This document shows positions 26,970 to 35,045 of a stretch of 64,000 nucleotides of DNA, piece after piece. Under the pieces are notes generated by a model. The model was given only the letters and a program-made list of their open reading frames with translations, ran no database searches and was not told the origin of the DNA. This stretch comes from JAAYEA01 sp012689325 (GTDB lineage Bacteria > Chloroflexota > Anaerolineae > JAAYEA01), in contig DAITVZ010000012.1 in NCBI GenBank assembly GCA_036841525.1, forward strand, positions 12,396 to 76,395, given 5' to 3'. Positions within the stretch are counted from its first letter, which is position 1. Each line of letters opens with the position of its first letter. The position numbers were made by a program, and so were the translations under genes.

Positions 26970-27167
26970 CTACCGTCTGGCGCGCTGGTTCGAGTAGGCC
27001 AGGCAGATCCCCAGGCCCAGGCAACCCACGGCCGTGAGGATGATCCCCGGCACGACGATGAAAAGCTCGCTGGTGGTGCCTCCCCAGAACAGCGCAGCGA
27101 GCCCCGTCGCGAGCACCAACCACCACTCCTTGATGCTCGCCCAGCCATCTTGTTGAGCAGGGTCCAT
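26970..27167 (-). CDS. Small membrane protein, unknown function
   Basis: A 65-residue protein with two hydrophobic segments, EWWLVLATGLAALFWGG and FIVVPGIILTAVGCLGLGIC, and short charged ends. The ATG has an AAAGGAGCGAG ribosome site, and a well-formed terminator follows the stop codon, which supports a real single-gene transcript. No family is recognised. Confidence 0.7.
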   Translation of the reverse strand: MDPAQQDGWASIKEWWLVLATGLAALFWGGTTSELFIVVPGIILTAVGCLGLGICLAYSNQRARR

Positions 27168-27316
27168 CTCGCTCCTTTGCAAGATTGTTGAGGACCTGCC
27201 AATCCCGCTGGTTAGGCCATGACATCCGCAGGGCAACTGCTACTCACCGGCTCCGGCCAGGTCAGACTGGCCCGTTGCTGACGCATGCCCGCCAGGGGAT
27301 AGCATTCCCTGCCCCT

Positions 27317-27325
27317 ATTATACCA
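27317..27325 (-). promoter_or_regulatory. Extended -10 promoter for the small membrane protein gene
   Basis: On the minus strand TGGTATAATAGG is an extended -10 element. A weak TTGCCC lies 19 bp upstream. The leader to the ATG at 27167 would be about 140 nt. Confidence 0.5.
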
Positions 27326-27415
27326 CGTTTTCGCTCGCCGTGGGCAAGCAAATATCGGTTCCGAATCAGATGGGTATATAGGCAGCGACCAGCGCGGGCT
27401 CCCCCTGGCGCGCCA

Positions 27416-27431
27416 CTGCAAACGTGTGCAG
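27416..27431. promoter_or_regulatory. Palindromic operator upstream of the ABC importer promoter (LacI-like)
   Basis: CTGCAAACGTGTGCAG is an inverted repeat with 7 of 8 pairs matching and a central CG, like operators of LacI-family regulators. Its centre is 14.5 bp upstream of the first base of the -35 box at 27438. A nearly identical site with the same spacing lies at the GlpA-like promoter (37872-37883). No LacI-type gene is in the window. Confidence 0.6.
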
Positions 27432-27437
27432 CCTCAT

Positions 27438-27466
27438 TTGACATGGTCAATGAAGCGTGGTATATT
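27438..27466 (+). promoter_or_regulatory. Sigma-70 promoter of the ABC importer operon
   Basis: A perfect TTGACA (27438-27443) and TATATT (27461-27466) are 17 bp apart. The start site would be near 27473, leaving a leader of about 258 nt before the binding-protein gene. Confidence 0.85.
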
Positions 27467-27472
27467 ATGCTC

Positions 27473-27730
27473 GTGCCGTGGCTGCACGCCTTTACCGGTT
27501 GGTTCTCTTTACCGCGGGAGGTGATCGACATGCCCTAGGCTCCCTCTTTCCTGCTGTATGGGGACAGGCAGGCTCTCTGCCGATTTCCCCTGGCTGGCTC
27601 ATGACCCTATCATCGGGCTTGGTACGCAGTTGCTTTCGCTCTCTCGGTTGTTGTTCGGTGGCGCTCACCCAGAGCGCGCACGTTCCCAAAAGAGGCACCT
27701 ATTGTCATCGCCATACCAAGGAGGTACAAG
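27473..27730 (+). promoter_or_regulatory. Long structured 5' leader with a two-codon ORF
   Basis: The predicted leader contains GGGAGGTGATC (27516-27526), a near-maximal match to the 16S rRNA 3' end, followed by ATGCCCTAG (27530-27538), that is Met-Pro-stop. Downstream hairpins are a nested GGGGA..TCCCC / GGCAG..CTGCC element (27560-27590) and GCGCTC/GAGCGC (27661-27677). I cannot match it to a known riboswitch. The rest of the 27168-27415 gap holds only the divergent promoter at 27317. Confidence 0.45.
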
Positions 27731-29032
27731 ATGGCCAGGAAGCTAACTCGTCGGGAATTCCTATTGACCACGGCCGCCACGACGGCCGGCATCGCCGCAA
27801 TCACGAGCTGCAAAAAGGCCCCCGCTCTGGTGACATCCCTCGGCGAATTCGACCTCACCAAAACCGACCAGGTGCGCTCGGCGCTGGAGAAGGAAGGCGC
27901 CGCGGTCCATATCACCACCTGGGGTTTCGAGGGCCTGCGGGCCGAGGTCATCCCCGCCAAGTTCGCCGAGTACACCCAGAAGAAATACGGCATCCCCGTC
28001 ACCTACACCTTTGAGACCGAGAGCTTTTCCAAGATGATGACCGAGCTGCCTATCGCGGGCAAGACCGCAGCAGATGCGGGCCTTGACGTGATCGACAAAG
28101 AGGAAGAGTACTATCCTCGGCTCATGGCTCTGGAATGGCTGGAGCCCATCGACCAGGAAGGATACGCGCCCATCCTGGAGAACGTGAAAAAGGTGGAGGA
28201 GTCCTACAAGCTCCGCGACGAGCCCAAGGTTGGCGGCAGCGACCTCTACGGCACGATGTACCAGGGCTTCGAGTGGCTCCAGGCCCTCATCCGCAAAGAC
28301 AAGGTGGACATCAACAACTATAAGGACTGGACCGACCTGGCCCGCGCCGAGCTGAAGGGTCGGGGCGTGTGCTACCCCATGGACGGCGATTCGCGCGGCC
28401 ACTTTGTCTTCGCCGGCTTCCTCAACTCGCTGATCAAGCAGGGGACCATCAAGGGCAACCTCTGGGACGAGGCGACCTGGGAAGCGGGCTTCAAGTGGTG
28501 GAAGGATAACATGGAGGACAAGGTCCACAAGTGGGGCGACATCGGCAATAACCCCGACTTGCGCCTGCTGCTGGAGACCGGCGAGGTCTGGTGGGGCGCC
28601 ACCTGGGGCGTCTACACCCGCGCCATGCTGGCCCTGCCCTGGAACCGGCGCGATAATGCCCTGTGGGCGTTCTACCCCAAGTCCGGCATCCTGACCAACC
28701 GCGAGACCTGCCACGTCGCCAAGGGCACCAAGCACCCCGTAGGGGCCCGCATCCTCATCGACTGGATGATGAGCAACGAGTTCGTCCACGCCGGCTGGTA
28801 CAAGGATGAGAAGGGCGTGGAGCAGAACCGCTGGAACATCACCGAGGACAAGTACCTGGCGCTCTATACCGGCGGCGTCTTCGATGACCAGCGCAAGGTG
28901 ATGCCCGAGTTTGCCAAGCCCTACTATCCGGAGAATCCTGGCAGCCTGATCCTGCCCTGCGACTGGAACTGGTATTCGTCCCGGGGAGAGTGGATCTCCA
29001 AGGCCTACCAGCGTATCGTGCTGGGCTCCTAA
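27731..29032 (+). CDS. ABC transporter solute-binding lipoprotein
   Basis: A 433-residue extracellular solute-binding protein. The N-terminus has a twin-arginine type signal (LTRREFLLTTAATT) ending in a lipobox-like ITSC, so it is probably exported folded and lipid-anchored at Cys26. The mature part looks like the PotD/spermidine or sugar-type binding proteins (family 1/8 folds). AAGGAGG precedes the ATG. It is the first gene of an operon with two permeases and an ATPase. The ligand is unknown; the operator shared with the GlpA-like operon suggests a glycerol- or glycerophosphate-type compound. Confidence 0.88.
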   Translation: MARKLTRREFLLTTAATTAGIAAITSCKKAPALVTSLGEFDLTKTDQVRSALEKEGAAVHITTWGFEGLRAEVIPAKFAEYTQKKYGIPVTYTFETESFSKMMTELPIAGKTAADAGLDVIDKEEEYYPRLMALEWLEPIDQEGYAPILENVKKVEESYKLRDEPKVGGSDLYGTMYQGFEWLQALIRKDKVDINNYKDWTDLARAELKGRGVCYPMDGDSRGHFVFAGFLNSLIKQGTIKGNLWDEATWEAGFKWWKDNMEDKVHKWGDIGNNPDLRLLLETGEVWWGATWGVYTRAMLALPWNRRDNALWAFYPKSGILTNRETCHVAKGTKHPVGARILIDWMMSNEFVHAGWYKDEKGVEQNRWNITEDKYLALYTGGVFDDQRKVMPEFAKPYYPENPGSLILPCDWNWYSSRGEWISKAYQRIVLGS

Positions 29033-29128
29033 GCCCGACGCCTGCCTTTGGCTCTAGCAACTGATCGAGATCCAGGCCTCCGAGGTGCGCACGCCCAAGA
29101 GGCGCAGCGAGCCTCGGAGGCCGACTAG

Positions 29129-29240
29129 GGAGGCTCACCCGACCATGGATCGCGTCAAGTTGTTCCTCCTCTTGCTGGTCGTGGTGACAATCGTACTTGC
29201 GGAGGCTAACCCGATCATGAACCGCGTCAAGCAGTTCCTT
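29129..29240 (+). repeat. Two copies of a translation start region, 72 bp apart
   Basis: About 40 bp at 29129-29168 recur at 29201-29240 with roughly six changes. Each copy has GGAGGCT, then ATG, then a start like M-D/N-R-V-K-x-F-L. The copies are in the same reading frame, 72 bp apart, so the first ATG adds a 24-residue hydrophobic leader to the permease. Confidence 0.75.
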
Positions 29241-30086
29241 CGGCGTCACGGCAGCACGCTCCTGCTGCTTTCACCCTTGGTGATTTACATGGCCCTGGTC
29301 TTTGCGGTGCCCGTGGGCTTTCAGGTCGCCTTTGCCTTCTGGCGGCGCGAGTTGTACAAGGGCGTGCTGTGGAGGCCCGTGCCCGCCTTCACTCTGGAAA
29401 ACTTTGTCCGGGCCTTCACAGAGCTCGAGTATGTGAAAAGCCTGGGCTGGACGGTAGGCGTGGCCCTTTTCACCTCGGTTGTGGCGCTGGCCCTGGCCCT
29501 GCCAGTGGCCTATTTTCTCGCCCGCTACAAACCCTGGGGCGGCGCCTTTATCGAGCTATCGTTCCTCCTGCCGATCTTTGGCGACATCTTTACCATCTAT
29601 GCCCTGTCCTACGCCTTCACTCCAACAGGGCCCGTCAACTGGGTGCTGATGAACCTTGGCTTGATTTCGGAGCCCCTGCGACTCCAGCAGTCGCCGGCCA
29701 TGGTGATTGTCTGGATGTGCCTCCCCACCTTGATGGTGCTGCTGATCCGCAGCGCCATCGCCGGCGTGGACGTGATGTACGAGGAGGCGTCGCAGGTCAT
29801 GGGCGCGAGCTGGCTTAGAACCTTCTTCAAGGTCACCATCCCGCTGGCCAAGAAGGGCATCATGGGCGCCTTGCTGTTGACTGTATCGAGCGCGGTGGGC
29901 GCCTACACCCTGCCGCTGATCCTGGTCGGCCCCTACAATATCTGGCTGGCCAACAAGATCACCAAAGAGGTGGACCCCTACTTTAACTATCCCATGGCCT
30001 CAGCCCTGGGCGTGATCCTGACCGCCCTCTGCGCAGTGCTGATGTACCTGTACCTGCGCACGCAAGAAGAAAGGAGGGCAGCATGA
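29217..30086 (+). CDS. ABC transporter permease (first subunit)
   Basis: A 289-residue inner-membrane permease with about six transmembrane helices. The coupling-loop motif near residue 185 is EEASQVMGASWLRTFFKVTIP, the EAA loop that contacts the ATPase. I start at MNRVKQFLRRHG, which gives the usual family length. A second ATG with a similar ribosome site lies 72 bp upstream in frame (29145) and would add the hydrophobic leader LFLLLLVVVTIVLA. The gene overlaps the next permease by 4 bp. Confidence 0.9.
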   Translation: MNRVKQFLRRHGSTLLLLSPLVIYMALVFAVPVGFQVAFAFWRRELYKGVLWRPVPAFTLENFVRAFTELEYVKSLGWTVGVALFTSVVALALALPVAYFLARYKPWGGAFIELSFLLPIFGDIFTIYALSYAFTPTGPVNWVLMNLGLISEPLRLQQSPAMVIVWMCLPTLMVLLIRSAIAGVDVMYEEASQVMGASWLRTFFKVTIPLAKKGIMGALLLTVSSAVGAYTLPLILVGPYNIWLANKITKEVDPYFNYPMASALGVILTALCAVLMYLYLRTQEERRAA

Positions 30087-30880
30087 AACTACCTCGCGCG
30101 CTGCGGATCATCCTCAATATCTATGCGCTGGCTCTGGCCGTGATCCTGCTCTGGCCCGTGTTGCAGATGGTGATGACCGCCTTTTCCACCGATCCCACCT
30201 TTCCGCCCCAGCATTTCTCGCTGTACGGCTTCCGGGAGGTGCTGTGGTCCAGCTTTTTCAAGACGTTGCGGTTTAGCCTCAAGCTGGCCTTGTGGGTATC
30301 TCTGCTGTTGCTGGTGATCTGCTTGCCGGCGGCTTATGCCATGGAGCGGCGCTATTTCGCCGGGCGCAGCCTGATGGCGGTGCTCATCTTTGTGCCCACG
30401 ATCTTTCCGGCCGTGACCTATGTCTCGGCCATCGCCGTATACGTGTTCGTCTTTTTCCTCAGGCAGCGCGGCTCCTTTCCCGTCGTCGTGGTGGCCACGG
30501 CCATGAGCGCCATCCCGCTGGTGGTGCGCTCCATCCAAGCCTCCATCGCCACCACCGATCCGGTCTATGAGGAGGCCGCGCTGATCATGGGCGCAAACCC
30601 CTTGAAGGCGTTCGCCAAGATCACCCTGCCGCTCATCGCGCCGGGCCTGCTCACGGCGGCCATGATCGCCTTCACCTCCGCCACCATGGCCTTCACCGGC
30701 CCCCAGCTCTTGGGATCGAAAGAGCAGACGGTCTCCATGTTCGTCTACGACGACATGGGCAAGGTCGGCTTTACGAGCTATATCGCCGTAGAGATCCTGG
30801 TCATGCAAGCGGTGGTGCTGGGCGTGGTGCAAACGCTATATTTCGTCTTCCGCAAGCAATTCCGCGGCCTATTCGTCTAG
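30083..30880 (+). CDS. ABC transporter permease (second subunit)
   Basis: A 265-residue permease with six predicted membrane helices and an EAA loop, EEAALIMGANPLKAFAKITLP, near residue 165. It starts within the stop of the first permease (ATGA), so the two are coupled and should form the heterodimeric channel. Its layout fits the spermidine/2-aminoethylphosphonate and related importers. Confidence 0.92.
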   Translation: MKLPRALRIILNIYALALAVILLWPVLQMVMTAFSTDPTFPPQHFSLYGFREVLWSSFFKTLRFSLKLALWVSLLLLVICLPAAYAMERRYFAGRSLMAVLIFVPTIFPAVTYVSAIAVYVFVFFLRQRGSFPVVVVATAMSAIPLVVRSIQASIATTDPVYEEAALIMGANPLKAFAKITLPLIAPGLLTAAMIAFTSATMAFTGPQLLGSKEQTVSMFVYDDMGKVGFTSYIAVEILVMQAVVLGVVQTLYFVFRKQFRGLFV

Positions 30881-30892
30881 GGGAGTGGAGCG

Positions 30893-32002
30893 ATGGCAAA
30901 CGTACGAGTCGAAGGCCTGACCAAACGCTACGGCCAGGTGGTGGCCGTGAACAATGTGGACGTGGAGATCAAGGAAGGCTCGCTGACCGCCATCCTGGGG
31001 CCCTCGGGGTGCGGCAAGACCACCTTGCTGCGCTGCATCGCTGGCCTGCTCACGCCGGACGCCGGGAAGGTGTTCATCGGCAAGGAGGACGTCACCAACG
31101 TGCCGCCCTTCAAGCGCAACCTGGGCATGGTCTTTCAGCGCCCCTCCATGTTCCCGCACATGACCGCCTACAAGAACATCGCCTGGGCGCTGCAACTGCG
31201 CGGCTGGCCCAAGGACAAGATCAGCAGCCGGGTCACCGAGATGCTCAAGTTGGTGCACCTGGAGGGCATGGAGGAACGCGCCTTTAGCCAGCTTTCCGGC
31301 GGGCAAGCCCAGCGCGTGGTGATCGCCCGCGCCCTGGCCCCCCAGCCGGACATCCTCTTGCTGGACGAGCCGCTCAGCTCGCTGGACGCCAAGCTGCGCG
31401 ACCAGTTGAAGTTTGAAATCGCCGAGATCCACCGCAAGACCGGCTGCACCACCATCATGGTGACCCACGACCAGTCCGAGGCGCTCACCGTCGCCAACAA
31501 CGTCTTGCTCATGTTCGAGGGCAAGATCGTCCAAGAGGGCGACCCGTTGGATGTCTATCGCAACCCCAAGACGCTCTTTAGCGCCGATTTCATCGGCACC
31601 AACAACATGATGCCCGCCAAGGTCGTGGAAGTGGGCGCTGATAAAGCCATCGTCCAATTGGACGGGGCGACCACGCGGCTGGAGGCCGTCAGCTTTCCAG
31701 CAGATATCCGCGAGGGCACGCCGGTGTGGGCTTGCGTGCGCGCCGACGACGTGGATATCGTCGACGCGAACGAACGGAATCGCTATAGCAACGTGGCCGA
31801 AGTGGACGTGCAGCGCTCCTCCCTCACCGGCGGCATGGTCATCGTGGAAGGCAAGCTCAAGGGCATCCCCTTCCGCATCCACGCCGGCGGCAGTGGCCGT
31901 TTCGAGCTACTGGACGTGGCGGGCTCCACCATCTCTTGCGCCATGCCCAACGTCTCGCTGATCCATCGCGATCAGGACGATTCGGTGCTCAAGGCACAAT
32001 AG
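30893..32002 (+). CDS. ABC transporter ATP-binding protein with TOBE domain
   Basis: A 369-residue ATPase that powers the importer. Walker A is GPSGCGKTT (around residue 37), Q-loop VFQRPSMFPHM, signature LSGGQAQRV, Walker B ILLLDEPLSSLD and switch His in TIMVTHDQ. The C-terminal third (from about residue 235) is a TOBE-type regulatory domain as in MalK, UgpC and PotA. It starts 12 bp after the second permease and ends in a strong terminator. Confidence 0.95.
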   Translation: MANVRVEGLTKRYGQVVAVNNVDVEIKEGSLTAILGPSGCGKTTLLRCIAGLLTPDAGKVFIGKEDVTNVPPFKRNLGMVFQRPSMFPHMTAYKNIAWALQLRGWPKDKISSRVTEMLKLVHLEGMEERAFSQLSGGQAQRVVIARALAPQPDILLLDEPLSSLDAKLRDQLKFEIAEIHRKTGCTTIMVTHDQSEALTVANNVLLMFEGKIVQEGDPLDVYRNPKTLFSADFIGTNNMMPAKVVEVGADKAIVQLDGATTRLEAVSFPADIREGTPVWACVRADDVDIVDANERNRYSNVAEVDVQRSSLTGGMVIVEGKLKGIPFRIHAGGSGRFELLDVAGSTISCAMPNVSLIHRDQDDSVLKAQ

Positions 32003-32017
32003 GCGCTGCAGAAAGCA

Positions 32018-32054
32018 AGACCCTAAAGGTTTCAGAAACCTTTAGGGTCTTTTT
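32018..32054. terminator. Terminator between the ABC operon and the PHP gene
   Basis: A perfect 15-bp inverted repeat (AGACCCTAAAGGTTT and its complement) with a 3-base loop is followed by TTTT. It ends the ABC operon and, lying between convergent genes, probably also serves the minus-strand run. Confidence 0.92.
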
Positions 32055-32059
32055 CGTCT

Positions 32060-33073
32060 CTAGGACAAGTAGATCGGGTTGGTCCAGGCCTTGTTGCCCT
32101 CGGCGTCCATGCACTCGCCGCGGAGGTAACGCTCCTTGCCGTTGAGGCGGTACTCGGCCTCGGTGACCGTCTGGCCGGGCGCGGCGCGGCGCTGGGTGCC
32201 CCACTGGGTATGCCCCACAAAGTTGATCACCTGCGCGGGGGAGCACTTCAAATAGGCCACGCCGTTCTCGATGCGATAGTCGAGGATCTCGGGCCCGCTG
32301 GACGAGTAGAACTGGCCCTGGCGCAGCGCGGCCAGGATGCTGGTTTCATCCAGCTTTTGTGACTTGACCATGACCCAGCCGCCAAAGGTGTCGTAATAGG
32401 GCCGCCCTGGCTCGCTGATCCAATGGGTGTCGTCCACCGCCAGGCCCCACCAGCGCTTCCCGCGGACCAGCACGTCGTCCCAATGCACCGCGGCCAGCCC
32501 CTTGCCGTGATCGGTCATGGAGCTGGTGTTATAAACCTCCAGCCCAATGAGCTTGTCCAGCGGCAGCAGCTCGCTATAGACCATCCCCGACCAGTAGGTG
32601 TGCGCGACAAAGATGGTCGCCCCGGCCGCCGCCCAGGCGTCGATGGCCTCCTGGATCGGCGTCTCGTGGGAGAGCGTCAAGTTTTGGCGCACGCCCAGCA
32701 CCACGATGTGGTAGCTCTGGCCCAGCTCGTTGCGATCGTAGGTCCATTCCACCGAGGGGATGTTGAGAAAGGTCTTGTCGCTGAGGGCCGAGAGGTCCGT
32801 GATGACGTTGTGATCGGTGAGGGCGAGAAAGTCATAGCCCCGCTCGCGGTGGGCCTTCATCACCTCTTCGGGCGAGAGCTTGCCGTCGGAGCGGGTGCTA
32901 TGCACATGCACGGCCCCCTTGTACCACTGGCCCGGCGCGGCGAAGGGATTGGCCTGGACGTCTGCGGCCGGCTTCTGACCCGGCGAAACCGCCCGCCAGC
33001 AGCTCAACAACAGCGACCCGGCGGCCAGGGCCGCGCTTCCCAACAGGCATTGACGACGACTGATGCGCTTCAC
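32060..33073 (-). CDS. Exported PHP-domain metal-dependent phosphoesterase
   Basis: A 337-residue protein with a twin-arginine/lipoprotein signal (ISRRQCLLGSAALAAGSLLLSC). A PHP domain follows, with metal ligands in AVHVHSTRSDGKLSPEE, LTDHN and VAHTYWSG. PHP proteins hydrolyse phosphoester bonds with two or three metal ions. The GTG at 33073 was chosen because AAAGGAG lies 7 bp before it. An extracytoplasmic phosphoesterase would fit the release of phospho-compounds for the glycerophosphodiester genes upstream; that role is inferred from position only. Confidence 0.82.
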   Translation of the reverse strand: MKRISRRQCLLGSAALAAGSLLLSCWRAVSPGQKPAADVQANPFAAPGQWYKGAVHVHSTRSDGKLSPEEVMKAHRERGYDFLALTDHNVITDLSALSDKTFLNIPSVEWTYDRNELGQSYHIVVLGVRQNLTLSHETPIQEAIDAWAAAGATIFVAHTYWSGMVYSELLPLDKLIGLEVYNTSSMTDHGKGLAAVHWDDVLVRGKRWWGLAVDDTHWISEPGRPYYDTFGGWVMVKSQKLDETSILAALRQGQFYSSSGPEILDYRIENGVAYLKCSPAQVINFVGHTQWGTQRRAAPGQTVTEAEYRLNGKERYLRGECMDAEGNKAWTNPIYLS

Positions 33074-33084
33074 GGCACTCTCCT

Positions 33085-33900
33085 TTATAGACAAGATTGC
33101 AGGGCGCGGTTCATCCACGCCCAACCCTCGGCCAAGAGCCTGGTCTGCTCCGGCAAATCGGTCAACTCGAGCATCAGGCAGCCAGCGAAGCGATGGCGGC
33201 GCAACAGGGCAAAGAGGCTCTCCCAGTGGATGCTCCCCTGCGGCGGCGGCAGGTGCTGATCGCCGCTGCGGTCGTTATCGGAGAGGTGGACCAGCACCAC
33301 CTCCTTGGGCACGTCGCTGACGGCGGCCATGTCCTCCGGCTGGATGTGGGCGTGACCCGTATCGAAGCAGGCCTGTAACGTCGGTTCGCCGGCGAAGTGG
33401 CGGTAGAGCGACCACATGGCGGGGTTATTGCCGCCGAGCTCGTAGGGCGGCGGGTTCTCCAGCGCCACGGTGATCCCGCGCGGCGCGGCGTAGGCGATCA
33501 CCTGGGCGAGGCTCTCCCGGGAGAGGCGCAACTGCTCCTCCTCGGCCAGGCCCCGCGCCGGGTCGGCGCCGGGGTGCACCACCAAGACGCGCCCGCCCAA
33601 CGCCAGCAGGGCGTCGGCGGCGCGGCAGGCCGCTTCCACCGAGGCGCGGCGCTGCACCTCATCCACGGCGGCGATGTCCTGCCCCGGCGCCCAAGGGGCG
33701 TGCACGGAATAGACGCTCAGCCCCAGCCCGCGGGCCGCCGCGGCGATCTCGCCCACATGGCGCTGGTCCTGCCACTCGAAATGCCCCGGCGCCGCAAAGA
33801 CCTCCAGCACACGGAAACCCGCCGCCCGGATCAGGCGCAATGGCGCCGCCGAGAGGAGCTGGTTGCCAAAGAGCTGGGTGGAGACGCCGATCTGGATCAT
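33085..33900 (-). CDS. Sugar phosphate isomerase/epimerase (AP endonuclease 2 fold)
   Basis: A 271-residue TIM barrel of the xylose-isomerase-like family. Metal-binding residues appear in YSVHAPW, VALENPPPYE, FDTGHAHI and HLSDND. It could isomerise a sugar or cyclitol (family members include IolE, IolI and epimerases); the substrate is unknown. It lies 3 bp from the GDPD gene and 11 bp from the PHP gene in the same run. Confidence 0.88.
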   Translation of the reverse strand: MIQIGVSTQLFGNQLLSAAPLRLIRAAGFRVLEVFAAPGHFEWQDQRHVGEIAAAARGLGLSVYSVHAPWAPGQDIAAVDEVQRRASVEAACRAADALLALGGRVLVVHPGADPARGLAEEEQLRLSRESLAQVIAYAAPRGITVALENPPPYELGGNNPAMWSLYRHFAGEPTLQACFDTGHAHIQPEDMAAVSDVPKEVVLVHLSDNDRSGDQHLPPPQGSIHWESLFALLRRHRFAGCLMLELTDLPEQTRLLAEGWAWMNRALQSCL

Positions 33901-33902
33901 GG

Positions 33903-34655
33903 CTACGCCCCTTCCGCCAGCACCTGCCGCAGCAGGTCCGGCCGGTCGGTCATGATGCCGTCCGGGCGCAGGGCGGCGACGCGGCGCATCTCGGTCGGGT
34001 CGTTCACCGTCCAGGCCCAGACGTTAAAGCCGTGTTCGCGCGCCTCGTCCAGGATCTCGGGGGCCAGGGCGCGATAGTTGTGGAGCATAAAGTTCGCCCC
34101 GCAGCGCAAGACCTGCTGGCAGAGCTCCCAAGGGGTATAGGTGCCATCTTGCTTGTCCGGGTCCAGGGCGATGGAGAGGCAAGGCTCCATGACCTTGACG
34201 GCCTGCACGCACTCTGGGCTAAAGGAGGTGATCACGGCGGGCCGGATATAGTCGAGGCGCTGCAAGAGGTCCACCGTGCCCACGGCCGTGCGACGGTATT
34301 CGCGAACCGAATCGCCCTTGATCTCGATGCAGAGGCGGATGGGCTGCTGGCGCGCCCAGAGAACGGTCTCCTCCAGCGTGGGGATGCGCTGCCCGGCGAA
34401 CTGCGGGCCAAAGCGGGCGCCGGCATCCAGCGCCTTCACCTGCGCCAGCGACATCTCGATGATGGCGCCGTGGCCGTTGGTGTAGCGGTCCACGGTGGTA
34501 TCATGGCTGACCACCGCCACGCCGTCGGCGGTGGTGACGACGTCGATCTCGATCCAATCGGCGCCCTCCGCCACGGCGCGCTCAAAGGCGGCCAGCGTGT
34601 TGGAGGGGGCCAGGCCCGAGGCCCCTTGGTGCGCGATGTTGTACGGTCGTCGCAT
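33903..34655 (-). CDS. Glycerophosphodiester phosphodiesterase
   Basis: A 250-residue GDPD that hydrolyses glycerophosphodiesters to sn-glycerol 3-phosphate and an alcohol. The active-site stretch is AHQGASGLAPSNTLAAFERA, with the catalytic His, followed by EIDVVTTADGVAVVSHD with metal-binding Glu/Asp and the second His, and later CIEIKGDS. No signal peptide is seen, so it is a cytoplasmic UgpQ-like form. The product feeds the GlpA-like dehydrogenase genes just upstream in the operon. Confidence 0.93.
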   Translation of the reverse strand: MRRPYNIAHQGASGLAPSNTLAAFERAVAEGADWIEIDVVTTADGVAVVSHDTTVDRYTNGHGAIIEMSLAQVKALDAGARFGPQFAGQRIPTLEETVLWARQQPIRLCIEIKGDSVREYRRTAVGTVDLLQRLDYIRPAVITSFSPECVQAVKVMEPCLSIALDPDKQDGTYTPWELCQQVLRCGANFMLHNYRALAPEILDEAREHGFNVWAWTVNDPTEMRRVAALRPDGIMTDRPDLLRQVLAEGA

Positions 34656-34666
34656 GGCGTCCTCCC

Positions 34667-35026
34667 TCAGGCGCTGGGCGGCGTGGCCGCGGCCGTGGCC
34701 ACCAGCGCCGTGCCTTGCCCATCGATATCCGCCACCACCACCTGGCCCGGCTCCACCCGGTGATCAATGACCAGAGCGGCCAGTCGCGCCGGAACCTCGC
34801 GCAGCAGCTTTTTGTCGATGGGCGCGGCGGAGCGCACCGGCAGCGGGCGGCCCCAGGCCGTGGCCAGGGTCGTGGTCAGCACCCGGCGCGGCGCGGTGGC
34901 CTCCTGCAGCGCATAGTCGCGCCCACGCTTGCACGAGACGCCCTCGATCTTGAGCTCGCCGCTATCCTCTCGGCAGACCTGGGCGCGGCAGCCCAGCGGG
35001 CAAACGATGCAAAGATACTCGGCCAA
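34667..35026 (-). CDS. DUF1667 Cys-motif protein, partner of anaerobic G3P dehydrogenase
   Basis: A 119-residue protein of the DUF1667 family with CIVCPLGC and later GVSCKRG, giving four cysteines suited to bind a metal or cluster. In many anaerobes this family is encoded next to a GlpA-like enzyme and a second FAD oxidoreductase, the order seen here, which suggests an electron-transfer subunit. Confidence 0.88.
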   Translation of the reverse strand: MAEYLCIVCPLGCRAQVCREDSGELKIEGVSCKRGRDYALQEATAPRRVLTTTLATAWGRPLPVRSAAPIDKKLLREVPARLAALVIDHRVEPGQVVVADIDGQGTALVATAAATPPSA

Positions 35027-35045
35027 AGCGGCCTCCTTTCCAAGA

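Noticed and set aside
27185..27538. 117-codon plus-strand frame ending in the Met-Pro-stop of the leader
   Set aside because: It begins upstream of the mapped-looking promoter, crosses it, and has no homology; only the last two codons follow a ribosome site.
32060..33073. PHP protein as a DNA polymerase-associated or histidinol phosphatase
   Set aside because: It has an export signal and lipobox-like Cys and lies in a catabolic run, which does not fit HisK or polymerase-linked PHP domains.
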